Shown: piece by piece, positions 1-5,970 of the stretch
Layout: every line of letters begins with the position of its first letter
Position numbering within the stretch: position 1 is the stretch's first letter
Source of the DNA: Aeromicrobium sp.
GTDB lineage: Bacteria > Actinomycetota > Actinomycetes > Propionibacteriales > Nocardioidaceae
Direction: 5' to 3'
Length of the DNA stretch: 8,148 nucleotides
NCBI GenBank assembly: GCA_023254755.1
Contig: JALRKU010000035.1
Span: forward strand, 1 to 8,148
The notes under the pieces: model-generated
Seen by the model: only the letters and a program-made list of their open reading frames with translations
Told to the model about the DNA's origin: nothing
Databases searched by the model: none
Program-made: the position numbers and the translations under genes

Positions 1-433
1 CGTGGATGGCGCGCACCGTCTCGGCGTAGAGCCACGCGCCGCCGTCGGGCAGGTCGTCGCGGGCGACGCCGGTGATCGTGGCGTACTTGAGCTCCATCGA
101 GCGCACCGACTCGGCCACGCGGCGCGGCTCGTCGAGGTCGAGCGCGGCCGGCTTGCCGGTGTCGATCTGGCAGAAGTCGCAGCGCCGCGTGCACTGCTCG
201 CCGCCGATGAGGAAGGTGGCCTCGCGGTCCTCCCAGCACTCGAAGATGTTGGGACAGCCGGCTTCCTGACAGACCGTGTGCAGACCCTCGCCCTTCACGA
301 GCTTCATCAGCTCGTTGTACTCGGGGCCCATCTTCGCCCGGGTCTTGATCCACTCGGGCTTCTTCTCGATGGGGGTCTGCGCGTTGCGGACCTCGAGCCG
401 CAACATCTTGCGTCCGTCCGGTGCGATGGTCAC
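1..433 (-). CDS. lipA: Lipoyl synthase LipA, N-terminal part (runs off the left edge)
   Basis: Radical-SAM enzyme that inserts sulfur at C6 and C8 of the octanoyl chain on lipoyl domains, the second step of lipoate synthesis after LipB. The first 144 codons are visible, read leftward from GTG at 433. The three cysteines of the auxiliary 4Fe-4S cluster are C55, C60 and C66 (VCQEAGCPN, then ECWE). The radical-SAM CxxxCxxC motif is C81, C85 and C88 (GEQCTRRCDFCQ), followed by QIDTGKP, as in LipA. The rest of the barrel and the C-terminal serine ligand lie outside the window. GTG 433 is chosen because the N-terminus (VTIAPDGRKMLRLEVRNAQ) fits actinobacterial LipA and a -10-like hexamer lies 7 nt upstream; M10 would remove the usual lead-in. 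In mycobacteria lipA directly follows lipB, but here 4.7 kb of opposite-strand genes separate them, so lipA probably has its own promoter. Confidence 0.97.
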   Translation of the reverse strand, partial: MTIAPDGRKMLRLEVRNAQTPIEKKPEWIKTRAKMGPEYNELMKLVKGEGLHTVCQEAGCPNIFECWEDREATFLIGGEQCTRRCDFCQIDTGKPAALDLDEPRRVAESVRSMELKYATITGVARDDLPDGGAWLYAETVRAIH

Positions 434-446
434 GTGAGCAACGATA
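434..446 (-). promoter_or_regulatory. Putative leaderless promoter (-10) of lipA
   Basis: Read on the minus strand, the hexamer TATCGT (446-441) is followed by 7 nt (TGCTCAC) and then the lipA GTG. TANNNT at this distance puts the transcription start at or next to the start codon, as in leaderless actinobacterial mRNAs. No Shine-Dalgarno sequence is visible in front of the GTG, which supports this. I see no convincing -35 box. Inference from spacing and composition only. Confidence 0.5.
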
Positions 447-481
447 CGCCCGTGACCAAGGTGCGGGCCCGCCGCCTCTGC

Positions 482-493
482 CACGATCGGAGC
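482..493 (+). promoter_or_regulatory. Possible leaderless promoter (-10) of the deaminase gene
   Basis: CACGAT (482-487) is followed by 6 nt (CGGAGC) and ATG 494. The first base departs from TANNNT, so this is weaker than the other candidates. GGAG at 489-492 is only 1 nt from the ATG, too close for a normal ribosome binding site, so leaderless initiation is the better reading. The site lies in a 60-bp divergent region shared with lipA. Confidence 0.3.
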
Positions 494-1078
494 ATGGTCG
501 ACAGCGCCTTCGTGAGCCGTCTGCTCGACGTCGTGGAGCACGACGTCGTGCCCCTGACCCGCGCCGGCGTGGCGGCCGGCAACAAGCTCTTCGGCGCCGC
601 GATCCTGCGCGCCGACGACCTGTCGCTCGTCGTCGCCGAGACCAACAACGAGACCGAGAACCCGCTGTGGCACGGCGAGGTGCACTGCCTCAAGCGGTTC
701 TACGAGCTGCCGGCCGAGCGGCGGGTCGACACCCGCGAGGCGGTGTTCGTCGCCACGCACGAGCCCTGCTCGCTGTGCCTGTCGGCGATCACCTGGACCG
801 GCTTCACGTCGTTCCACTACCTGTTCAGCCACGAGGACTCCCGCGACGCGTTCGCGATCCCGCACGACCTGCGCATCCTCGACGAGGTCTTCGGTGGCGG
901 GTACCGGCGCGAGAACGCGTTCTGGACCAGTCACTCGATCCCGGCGCTCGTCGACGAGCTGCCCGAGCCGGACCGCGCCGCGCTCAGGGAGCGGATCGCC
1001 GGTCTCGCGACGACCTACGACCAGCTGTCGGCGACCTACCAGGGCGGCAAGGGAGCTGCGGGGATCCCGCTCGACTGA
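494..1078 (+). CDS. Zinc-dependent deaminase of the cytidine/CMP deaminase superfamily
   Basis: A 194-residue protein with the two zinc-site motifs of the cytidine/deoxycytidylate deaminase fold: H60-G-E62 (WHGEVHC), giving the zinc-binding His and the proton-shuttling Glu, and P91-C92-S-L-C95 (HEPCSLCLS), giving the two zinc cysteines. The region before (VAAGNKLFGAAIL, then VVAETNNE near residues 47-53) corresponds to the substrate-pocket strand and the conserved Asn region. The C-terminal part (FSHEDSRDAF, IPHDLRIL, ENAFWTSHSI) resembles a family of unassigned nucleoside/cytosine deaminase-like proteins found in actinobacteria and fungi. The substrate cannot be read from sequence: free base, nucleoside or a small heterocycle are all possible. 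It is probably cytosolic; no signal peptide is seen. ATG 494 is preferred over GTG 434 or 452, which would add an atypical Arg-rich lead and run up to the lipA start. The kinase gene follows after 16 nt, so read-through is likely, but no functional link is evident. Confidence 0.88.
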   Translation: MVDSAFVSRLLDVVEHDVVPLTRAGVAAGNKLFGAAILRADDLSLVVAETNNETENPLWHGEVHCLKRFYELPAERRVDTREAVFVATHEPCSLCLSAITWTGFTSFHYLFSHEDSRDAFAIPHDLRILDEVFGGGYRRENAFWTSHSIPALVDELPEPDRAALRERIAGLATTYDQLSATYQGGKGAAGIPLD

Positions 1079-1081
1079 CGC

Positions 1082-1094
1082 TACGCTCGGGAGG
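1082..1094 (+). promoter_or_regulatory. Putative leaderless promoter (-10) of the histidine kinase gene
   Basis: TACGCT (1082-1087) is followed by 7 nt (CGGGAGG) and GTG 1095. The GGGAGG stretch touches the GTG directly, leaving no spacer for Shine-Dalgarno pairing, so a leaderless start fits better. This would give the two-component genes a promoter separate from the deaminase 16 nt upstream. No clear -35 box. Confidence 0.45.
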
Positions 1095-2351
1095 GTGCTG
1101 CACCTCGACCGCGCCTGGGAACGACCGCTCCCGACGCCCGAGCAGCGGCGGCACGACGTCTGGACCGGACTGGTCGCCACGGTCCTGGGCGTCGTCTCCC
1201 TCGAGCTCTACCGCAGCGCCGCCAACCTGAAGATCTCCGGCCACGACGCCCTCGCTTTCGGGCTGTTCGCGGCCTGCGGGCTGGTGCTGTGCCTGCGCCG
1301 CCGGTTCCCTCTGACGATGCTGGTGGGCCAGTCGGCGCTGTTCATCGTCATCGGCGAGCGGCAGCCCGAGCTGGGTCTGGTGTTCACGGTGCAGATGACC
1401 CTGTTCGCCTCGCTCTACACCGCATGGGCGTGGTCCCGCCGAACGCGCGGGCTGTACCTCACCACGACGGCCGTCCTCGTGGCGATGTTCGGCTGGCTGG
1501 TCTGGCAGTTCGTGCACGACGTACCGGCCTCGTCGGGCGCGCCACACGAGGGTCTGCTCTCCCCGTACTGGGCCACGGTCGTCTACTCGCTGGCCATCAA
1601 CGTCGTCTACTTCTTCGGCGCGATGGCCTGGGGCCACGTCGCCTGGCGCAGCGCCCGTCAACGCGCCGAGATCGCCGACCAGCACGAGCGCGAGCGCCTC
1701 GCCGAGCTCCGGCAGCGCGAGGGCGCCCTGCGGGCCGAACGGGTGCGGATCGCCCGCGACCTGCACGACGTCGTCGCCCACCACGTCAGCGGCATCGGGG
1801 TCCAGGCCACCGGTGCCGCGAGGGTCATCGACGCCGACCCCGAGGCGGCGCGGCGCGCGATCGGCACGATCGAGACGTCGGCGCGCACGGCCGTGACCCA
1901 GATGCACCAGCTGGTCGGACTGCTGCGCGACGACACCGAGGAGCGCGACGGCCGAGCGCCCCAGCCGGGCCTGGCCGACCTGCACCGCGTGACCGCACCG
2001 GGCCGGCGTCCGGCGATCGGCTTTCGGCAGGTCGGCGAGCCGTTCGACGTCCCGCCCACCGTGCAGCTGTCGCTGTTCCGGGTCGCGCAGGAGGCGGTGG
2101 CCAACATCGTCCGGCACGCCCCGCAGGCCGACAGCGGCACCGTCACCCTCCGGTACCTGGACGAGTCCGACCGAGCGGTCGAGGTCGAGGTCATCGACGA
2201 CGGCCGAACGGCCGCTCCGCCGCCTGCCACGTCCGGCGGCTACGGGCTCACCGGCATCAGGGAGCGTGCCGCGATGCACGGCGGCAGCTGCGAGATCGGT
2301 CCCCGCCCCACGGGAGGGTTCCGGGTGAGGGTGAGGATCCCCGTTGACTGA
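1095..2351 (+). CDS. Membrane sensor histidine kinase (NarL-type partner, HisKA_3 family)
   Basis: A 418-residue sensor kinase that should autophosphorylate on His and pass phosphate to the regulator encoded next. Residues 22-180 hold about six hydrophobic segments (near 22-40, 52-67, 73-87, 94-113, 120-140, 158-180) with short loops and no sizeable extracellular domain, suggesting that it senses within or at the membrane. A charged helical linker follows (about 186-216, many Arg/Glu, probably a signalling coiled coil). The HisKA_3 dimerisation box is RIARDLHDVVAHHV, with phospho-acceptor H224. The ATPase domain has an N box (E333 and N337 in RVAQEAVANIVRHA), a D box (VIDDG, 367-370) and a G box (YGLTGIRER, 383-391). 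GTG 1095 is chosen because the sequence upstream in this frame is a shadow of the deaminase gene and a -10-like element lies just before it. The gene overlaps the regulator by 8 nt. The signal is unknown; the neighbouring exporter makes membrane stress or a toxic compound plausible. Confidence 0.93.
   Translation: MLHLDRAWERPLPTPEQRRHDVWTGLVATVLGVVSLELYRSAANLKISGHDALAFGLFAACGLVLCLRRRFPLTMLVGQSALFIVIGERQPELGLVFTVQMTLFASLYTAWAWSRRTRGLYLTTTAVLVAMFGWLVWQFVHDVPASSGAPHEGLLSPYWATVVYSLAINVVYFFGAMAWGHVAWRSARQRAEIADQHERERLAELRQREGALRAERVRIARDLHDVVAHHVSGIGVQATGAARVIDADPEAARRAIGTIETSARTAVTQMHQLVGLLRDDTEERDGRAPQPGLADLHRVTAPGRRPAIGFRQVGEPFDVPPTVQLSLFRVAQEAVANIVRHAPQADSGTVTLRYLDESDRAVEVEVIDDGRTAAPPPATSGGYGLTGIRERAAMHGGSCEIGPRPTGGFRVRVRIPVD
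2332..2343 (+). promoter_or_regulatory. Ribosome binding site for the response regulator (supports a TTG start)
   Basis: TGAGGA (2332-2337) lies 6 nt before TTG 2344, inside the last codons of the kinase gene. This spacing is good for Shine-Dalgarno pairing and favours the rare TTG over GTG 2371, which would remove the first nine residues ahead of the receiver domain. The overlap implies translational coupling with the kinase. Confidence 0.5.
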
Positions 2352-3033
2352 CACCGCGCCCGACCGACCCGTGCGCGTGCTGGTGGTCGACGACCAGGAG
2401 CTCGTCCGCACCGGGTTCACCATGATCCTCGCCGCCGAGACCGACATCGAGGTCATCGGCGACGCCGACGACGGCGAGGCCGGGGTGCAGGCAGCCCTGG
2501 AGCTGCGGCCGGACGTCGTGCTGATGGACGTGCAGATGCCGCGACTCGACGGCATCGGGGCCACCCGCCGGATCGTGGCCGAGCGGCCCGGGTGCCGCGT
2601 CCTCATCCTCACCACGTTCGACGACGACGAGTACCTGTTCTCGGCGCTCGAGGCCGGCGCCAGCGGCTTCCTGCTCAAGAACTGCCCGCCGGACGACCTC
2701 GTCGCGGCGATCCGGGTCGTCGCGCAGGGTCACTCCCTCCTCGCGCCCGAGGTCACGCAGAGGGTCATCTCGCGGTCGACGAGCCGGCTGCGGGAGGCGC
2801 CGGGGCTCGCCGACCTCACCGACCGCGAGCGCGACGTGCTGGTCCAGATGGCGCGGGGGCACAGCAACGGCGAGATCGCCCGAGGTCTGTTCGTCAGCGA
2901 GGCCACCGTCAAGACCCACGTCTCGCGCGTGCTCACCAAGCTCGACGTGCGCGACCGCGTGCAGGCCGTGATCGTGGCTCACGAGTCGGGTCTGATGGAC
3001 GAGCAGGCGGATCGCGGTCCGTCGAACGGATGA
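2344..3033 (+). CDS. Two-component response regulator, NarL/FixJ (LuxR-type HTH) family
   Basis: A 229-residue DNA-binding regulator, the evident partner of the overlapping kinase. The receiver domain (about 10-125) has the acidic pair D16-D17 (VLVVDDQ), phospho-acceptor D62 (VLMDVQMP), the switch threonine near T90-T91 (LILTTFDD) and the conserved K112 (GFLLKN). A linker of about 30 residues leads to the LuxR-type helix-turn-helix (about 158-215): LTDRERDVL, then SNGEIARGLFVSEATVKTHV, then KLDVRDRVQAV. Length and layout are standard. The start is TTG 2344, overlapping the kinase stop by 8 nt. The most likely target is the ABC exporter promoter 46 nt downstream of its stop, and perhaps its own operon; this rests on gene order. 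A short palindrome over its stop codon is a candidate operator. Confidence 0.95.
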   Translation: MTDTAPDRPVRVLVVDDQELVRTGFTMILAAETDIEVIGDADDGEAGVQAALELRPDVVLMDVQMPRLDGIGATRRIVAERPGCRVLILTTFDDDEYLFSALEAGASGFLLKNCPPDDLVAAIRVVAQGHSLLAPEVTQRVISRSTSRLREAPGLADLTDRERDVLVQMARGHSNGEIARGLFVSEATVKTHVSRVLTKLDVRDRVQAVIVAHESGLMDEQADRGPSNG

Positions 3034-3037
3034 TCCG
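3027..3037. repeat. 11-bp perfect inverted repeat at the regulator stop codon
   Basis: CGGAT-G-ATCCG is an exact palindrome around position 3032, overlapping the regulator stop (3031-3033). It lies about 59 bp upstream of the ATPase start, where an activator could bind. An overlapping hairpin (CCGGG 3035-3039, loop TCTCG, CCCGG 3045-3049) has no T-tract and is a poor terminator. Short palindromes are common at this GC content, so the operator role is speculative. Confidence 0.25.
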
Positions 3038-3078
3038 GGTCTCGCCCGGCGGCCGATGCGCGGGCGCCTTTGCGTTCC

Positions 3079-3090
3079 TAGCGTGGAGGC
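3079..3090 (+). promoter_or_regulatory. Putative leaderless promoter (-10) of the ABC exporter operon
   Basis: TAGCGT (3079-3084) is followed by 6 nt (GGAGGC) and ATG 3091. GGAGG ends 1 nt before the ATG, too near for ordinary ribosome binding, so the TANNNT-N6-ATG layout suggests that transcription starts at the A of the start codon. It sits in the 57-nt gap after the response regulator gene, giving the exporter its own promoter. No good -35 match is seen, which would fit an activator-dependent promoter. Confidence 0.5.
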
Positions 3091-3966
3091 ATGCTCCAGA
3101 CACGAGGACTGACCCGGGCGTTTTCACGGCGCACCGTCGTCGACGGCATCGACATCGACGTGGTCCCGGGGCGGGTGACCGGCTTCGTCGGCGCCAACGG
3201 GGCCGGCAAGACCACCACCATGAGGATGATCCTCGGCGTGCTGGCTGCGACGTCGGGCGACGTCCTGTGGGACGGACTCCCGATCTCCGTGGCACAGCGT
3301 CGACGGATCGGGTACATGCCGGAGGAACGGGGGCTCTACCCCCGCATGCCGATCGCCGAGCAGCTGGTCTTCCTGGCCCGTCTCTACGGGCTCACGACCG
3401 AGGACGCGCGAGCTCGTGCGCTCGACCTGCTCGAGCACTTCGGGCTCGCGGACCGCAAGGACGACCTGCTCGACTCGCTGTCGCTGGGCAACCAGCAGCG
3501 GGTGCAGATCGCGGCGTCGCTGATCCACCGGCCCGACGCGCTCGTGCTCGACGAGCCGTTCAGCGGACTCGACCCGCTCGCGGTCGACGCCATGACCGAC
3601 CTGCTGCTGCGCGAGGCCGGGGACAAGCCCCTGCTCTTCTCGAGCCACCAGCTCGACCTCGTCGAGCGGCTGTGCGACGACCTGGTCATCCTGTCGGCCG
3701 GCCGCGTCGTCGCTGCCGGCTCGGTCGAGGAGCTCCGGGGTCAGGGCCCCGAGCGGTTCCGCGTCGTCCTGGAGGACGACGACGCCGCCTGGCTGCGTGA
3801 CCTGCGAGGCATCGCGGTGCGAGACGTCGACGGGTCGACCGCACTGGTCGACCTCGACGGCGTCGCGGCGCCCGAGCTGCTCGCGTCGATCACCGAGCGC
3901 TCGCGCGTCGGCGAGTTCGCCCGCGTCCACCAGCCCCTGTCCGACATCTACCGAGAGGTCGCCTGA
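3091..3966 (+). CDS. ABC transporter ATP-binding protein (ABC-2 / NatA-like exporter)
   Basis: A 291-residue nucleotide-binding subunit that would power the permease encoded next. Walker A is GANGAGKT (34-41). The Q-loop region reads GYMPEERGLYPRM (74-86), with Glu78 where many ABC proteins have Gln; I recall this PEERGLY form from NatA/YhaQ-like exporters. The signature is LSLGNQQRVQ (130-139), Walker B is ALVLDEP (150-156), the D-loop is SGLDP (158-162) and the switch His is H186 (FSSHQLD). The C-terminal 80 residues form the extra domain usual in this group. ATG 3091 begins directly with strand 1 (MLQTRGLTRAF). The stop overlaps the permease start by 1 nt (TGATG), so the two are almost certainly co-translated. 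NatA homologues export sodium, antibiotics or peptides; the substrate here is unknown. Confidence 0.95.
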   Translation: MLQTRGLTRAFSRRTVVDGIDIDVVPGRVTGFVGANGAGKTTTMRMILGVLAATSGDVLWDGLPISVAQRRRIGYMPEERGLYPRMPIAEQLVFLARLYGLTTEDARARALDLLEHFGLADRKDDLLDSLSLGNQQRVQIAASLIHRPDALVLDEPFSGLDPLAVDAMTDLLLREAGDKPLLFSSHQLDLVERLCDDLVILSAGRVVAAGSVEELRGQGPERFRVVLEDDDAAWLRDLRGIAVRDVDGSTALVDLDGVAAPELLASITERSRVGEFARVHQPLSDIYREVA

Positions 3967-5162
3967 TGACCACCACCCCTGACAGCCACCGCACCGAGGT
4001 GCCGGCCTGGAGGATCGTGGCCGAGCGCGAGATCACCACGCGGCTGAGGCAGAAGTCGTTCCTCATCAGTGCCGCCGTGCTGGTCGTCGGCGTCGTCGCG
4101 ATCGTCGTGCTGGGGTCCGTCTTCGGCGACCGTCCGAAGCACTACGACGTGGCGACGACGGATCCGCGGTCGACGGCGGTCGTCGAGGCCGCATCGACCA
4201 CGCTGGCCGCCTCCCACGAGGACTCCGACATCGCGGTCCGCAGTGCCCCGTCGCCCGCGAGGGCCGAGGCCCTGGTCGAGGACGGCACGGGCGACGCGGC
4301 GCTCCTGCGGACCGTCGCCGGGTTCCGGCTCGTCGGCGCCCGAGAGGTCGCCGGTGACCTCTCGGCGGTGCTCACGACGGCAGTCCAACGGGCGGCTCTC
4401 GACGCGAACGCCGAGGCACAGGGCGTGGACCTGTCGGCGCTCCAGTCGGGAGCGCAGGTCGACCAGGTGCTGCTCGACCCCGACGCCGAGAACGCCGAGG
4501 CCCGCTCGACGCTGGCCTTCGTGATGGTGCTGCTGTTCTACGCCACGGCGGTCATCTTCGGCATCACGATCGCCCAGAGCGTCGTGCAGGAGAAGGAGAG
4601 CCGGATCGTCGAGATCCTGGCCGCGGCCGTGCCGATCCGCTCGTTGCTGTGGGGCAAGGTCGTCGGCAACTCGGTGCTCGCCTTCGGGCAGGTCGCCCTC
4701 GTGGTCGTGGCGGGCGTCGCGGCGCTGAGCGTCACCGGCTCGAACGACCTGCTCGCCGACACCGGGGGAGCGCTGGCCTGGTTCGTGGCCTTCTTCGTGC
4801 TGGGCTTCCTCGGCATGGCGGGCCTGTGGGCCGTGGCCGGCTCGCTCGCCTCGCGGCAGGAGGACCTGCAGAGCACCACGATGCCCGGCAACCTCATCCT
4901 CTTCGCGCCGTACATGATCGCGGTCGCTGCCGGCGAGGGTGTCAAGACCGTGTTCTCGATGCTGCCGATCACGTCGGCCATGCTGATGCCGGCCCGCCTC
5001 GCCGAGGGCTCCGTGCCGTGGTGGCAGCTCGGGGTCGCCGTCGCAGCCAACGTCGTCGCGCTGGTGCTCACGATCCGTTTCGGCGCCCGGATCTACGAGC
5101 GGACCCTGATGCGCACGGAGCGGCGGATCGGGTTCCGTGAGGCCCTGACGCTCTCGGACTGA
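3966..5162 (+). CDS. ABC-2 type permease, NatB-like (COG1668 family)
   Basis: A 398-residue membrane subunit of the exporter. The cytosolic N-terminal helix (WRIVAEREITTRLRQKSF, 15-32) leads into TM1 (about 32-53). A soluble loop of about 125 residues follows (54-180), presumably extracytoplasmic, rich in Asp, Ala and Val. Five or so membrane segments follow: near 183-204 (FVMVLLFYATAVIFG), then helices around LAFGQVALVVVAGVAAL, LAWFVAFFVLGFLGMAGLW, NLILFAPYMIAVAAG and LGVAVAANVVALVLTI. The cytosolic motif VQEKESRIVEILAAAVPI between TM2 and TM3 is the NatB/ABC-2 hallmark that contacts the ATPase. This TM1, large loop, five-TM layout is typical of NatB. GAGAGG (3953-3958) lies 7 nt upstream of ATG 3966, a good ribosome binding site, and the start overlaps the ATPase stop. 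The gene ends 21 nt before the convergent lipB stop. Substrate unknown. Confidence 0.92.
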   Translation: MTTTPDSHRTEVPAWRIVAEREITTRLRQKSFLISAAVLVVGVVAIVVLGSVFGDRPKHYDVATTDPRSTAVVEAASTTLAASHEDSDIAVRSAPSPARAEALVEDGTGDAALLRTVAGFRLVGAREVAGDLSAVLTTAVQRAALDANAEAQGVDLSALQSGAQVDQVLLDPDAENAEARSTLAFVMVLLFYATAVIFGITIAQSVVQEKESRIVEILAAAVPIRSLLWGKVVGNSVLAFGQVALVVVAGVAALSVTGSNDLLADTGGALAWFVAFFVLGFLGMAGLWAVAGSLASRQEDLQSTTMPGNLILFAPYMIAVAAGEGVKTVFSMLPITSAMLMPARLAEGSVPWWQLGVAVAANVVALVLTIRFGARIYERTLMRTERRIGFREALTLSD

Positions 5163-5183
5163 GCCTGCTGCGCGGGCCGCCGG

Positions 5184-5897
5184 TCAGCGGCTGAGGCCGA
5201 GGACCGGCACCGCGGCGGCGGCGACCTGCTCGACGTCGGGCGACGGCGTGTACGGCTCCCAGCGCAGCAGCTCGGTGAGGTGCGGTGCCACGGCCTGGGC
5301 GGCCTCGCCGACGGTCACGTCACGACCCAGCTCCTCGCTGAGCGTCGTGACGCCCGCGTCGGCGATGCCGCACGGGACGAACCGGTCGTACCAGCCGAGG
5401 TCGACGTCGCAGTTGAGCGAGAAGCCGTGCATCGTGACGCCCTGCGAGACCCGGATCCCGATCGCCGCGATCTTGCGTTCGGGACGGCCGGGGGAGGCGG
5501 CCAGCCAGACCCCGGAGCGGCCCGGCACCCGGCCGCCGGTCACGCCGAGGTCGGCCACCGCGCGGATGAGCGCCTCCTCGACTCGCCGCACGTAGTCGAC
5601 CACGAGCACGTGCGACGGCAGCTTCGTGATCGGGTAGCCGACGAGCTGCCCGGGCCCGTGGAACGTGATCTTGCCGCCGCGATCGACCTCGACGACGGGT
5701 GTGCCGTCGACGGGTCGCTCGTGCGGCTCGGTGCGGCGGCCCGCGGTGTAGACCGGGGGATGCTCGAGGAACAGCGCGGTGTCGCCGATCTCGTCGGCCG
5801 CGCGCTGCGCGAGGAGCGCACGCTGCAGGTCCCAGGCCTCGTCGTACTCGAGGGCGTCGTCGCCGTACCAGTCGTCGCGGATGACCAGGTCGCTCAC
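5184..5897 (-). CDS. lipB: Octanoyl-[ACP]:protein N-octanoyltransferase LipB
   Basis: A 237-residue cytosolic transferase that moves octanoate from acyl carrier protein to the lipoyl-domain lysine of E2 and GcvH proteins; LipA then adds sulfur. Family motifs are all present: LEHPPVYTAGRR (44-55), RGGKITFHGPGQLVGYPI (73-90), RSGVW (127-131), RKIAAIGIRV (141-150), MHGFSLN (156-162) and FVPCGI (173-178). The catalytic pair is K142 and C176, the numbers I recall for M. tuberculosis LipB. The C-terminal tail after residue 215 is variable. GTG 5897 is supported by the family N-terminus and by a -10-like TAGCCT placed 6 nt upstream. The gene is co-directional with sucB, the SDR gene and lipA, but is separated from both neighbours by plus-strand genes, so it is probably transcribed alone. 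Confidence 0.97.
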   Translation of the reverse strand: MSDLVIRDDWYGDDALEYDEAWDLQRALLAQRAADEIGDTALFLEHPPVYTAGRRTEPHERPVDGTPVVEVDRGGKITFHGPGQLVGYPITKLPSHVLVVDYVRRVEEALIRAVADLGVTGGRVPGRSGVWLAASPGRPERKIAAIGIRVSQGVTMHGFSLNCDVDLGWYDRFVPCGIADAGVTTLSEELGRDVTVGEAAQAVAPHLTELLRWEPYTPSPDVEQVAAAAVPVLGLSR

Positions 5898-5909
5898 GCG
5901 TCCAGGCTA
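5898..5909 (-). promoter_or_regulatory. Putative leaderless promoter (-10) of lipB
   Basis: On the minus strand TAGCCT (5909-5904) is followed by 6 nt (GGACGC) and the lipB GTG. There is no purine-rich ribosome binding site at normal distance. The same spacing precedes lipA and the ABC ATPase gene. The 73-bp region (5898-5970) is shared with the divergent 145-residue gene. Confidence 0.5.
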
Positions 5910-5958
5910 CTCGCGCACCGGCTGTGGACGGCGCCGGGCGGATCCCGGCACGCGACGC

Positions 5959-5970
5959 CAGAGTGGGTCC
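5959..5970 (+). promoter_or_regulatory. Possible leaderless promoter (-10) of the 145-residue hypothetical gene
   Basis: CAGAGT (5959-5964) is followed by 6 nt (GGGTCC) and GTG 5971. As with the deaminase gene, C replaces the first T of TANNNT. It faces the lipB promoter across the short divergent gap. Position is the main support. Confidence 0.3.

Noticed and set aside
2..493. Upstream extension of the deaminase frame, including GTG 434 and GTG 452.
   Set aside because: Most of it is antisense to lipA, and the remaining segment is Arg-rich and unlike the family; ATG 494 begins right at the conserved N-terminal helix.
434..493. A possible small RNA or riboswitch in the lipA-deaminase gap.
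   Set aside because: The 60-bp gap is filled by the two divergent promoter-like elements, and no extended structure or known motif is visible.
984..2678. A 564-codon minus-strand open frame opposite the kinase and regulator genes.
   Set aside because: It is an antisense shadow created by high GC codon bias; its translation is Arg/Pro/Gly-rich without motifs, while the plus strand encodes complete kinase and regulator domains.
2592..3800. A 402-codon plus-strand open frame bridging the regulator and the ABC ATPase.
   Set aside because: It is an out-of-frame shadow of two well-supported genes, with extreme Arg/Pro content.
5176..5191. Possible bidirectional terminator: GCCGC, loop CGGTCA, GCGGC, at the permease/lipB convergent junction.
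   Set aside because: The stem is only 5 bp and there is no T-tract on either side. Such hairpins arise often at this GC content, and the stem overlaps the lipB stop region, so I do not call a terminator.
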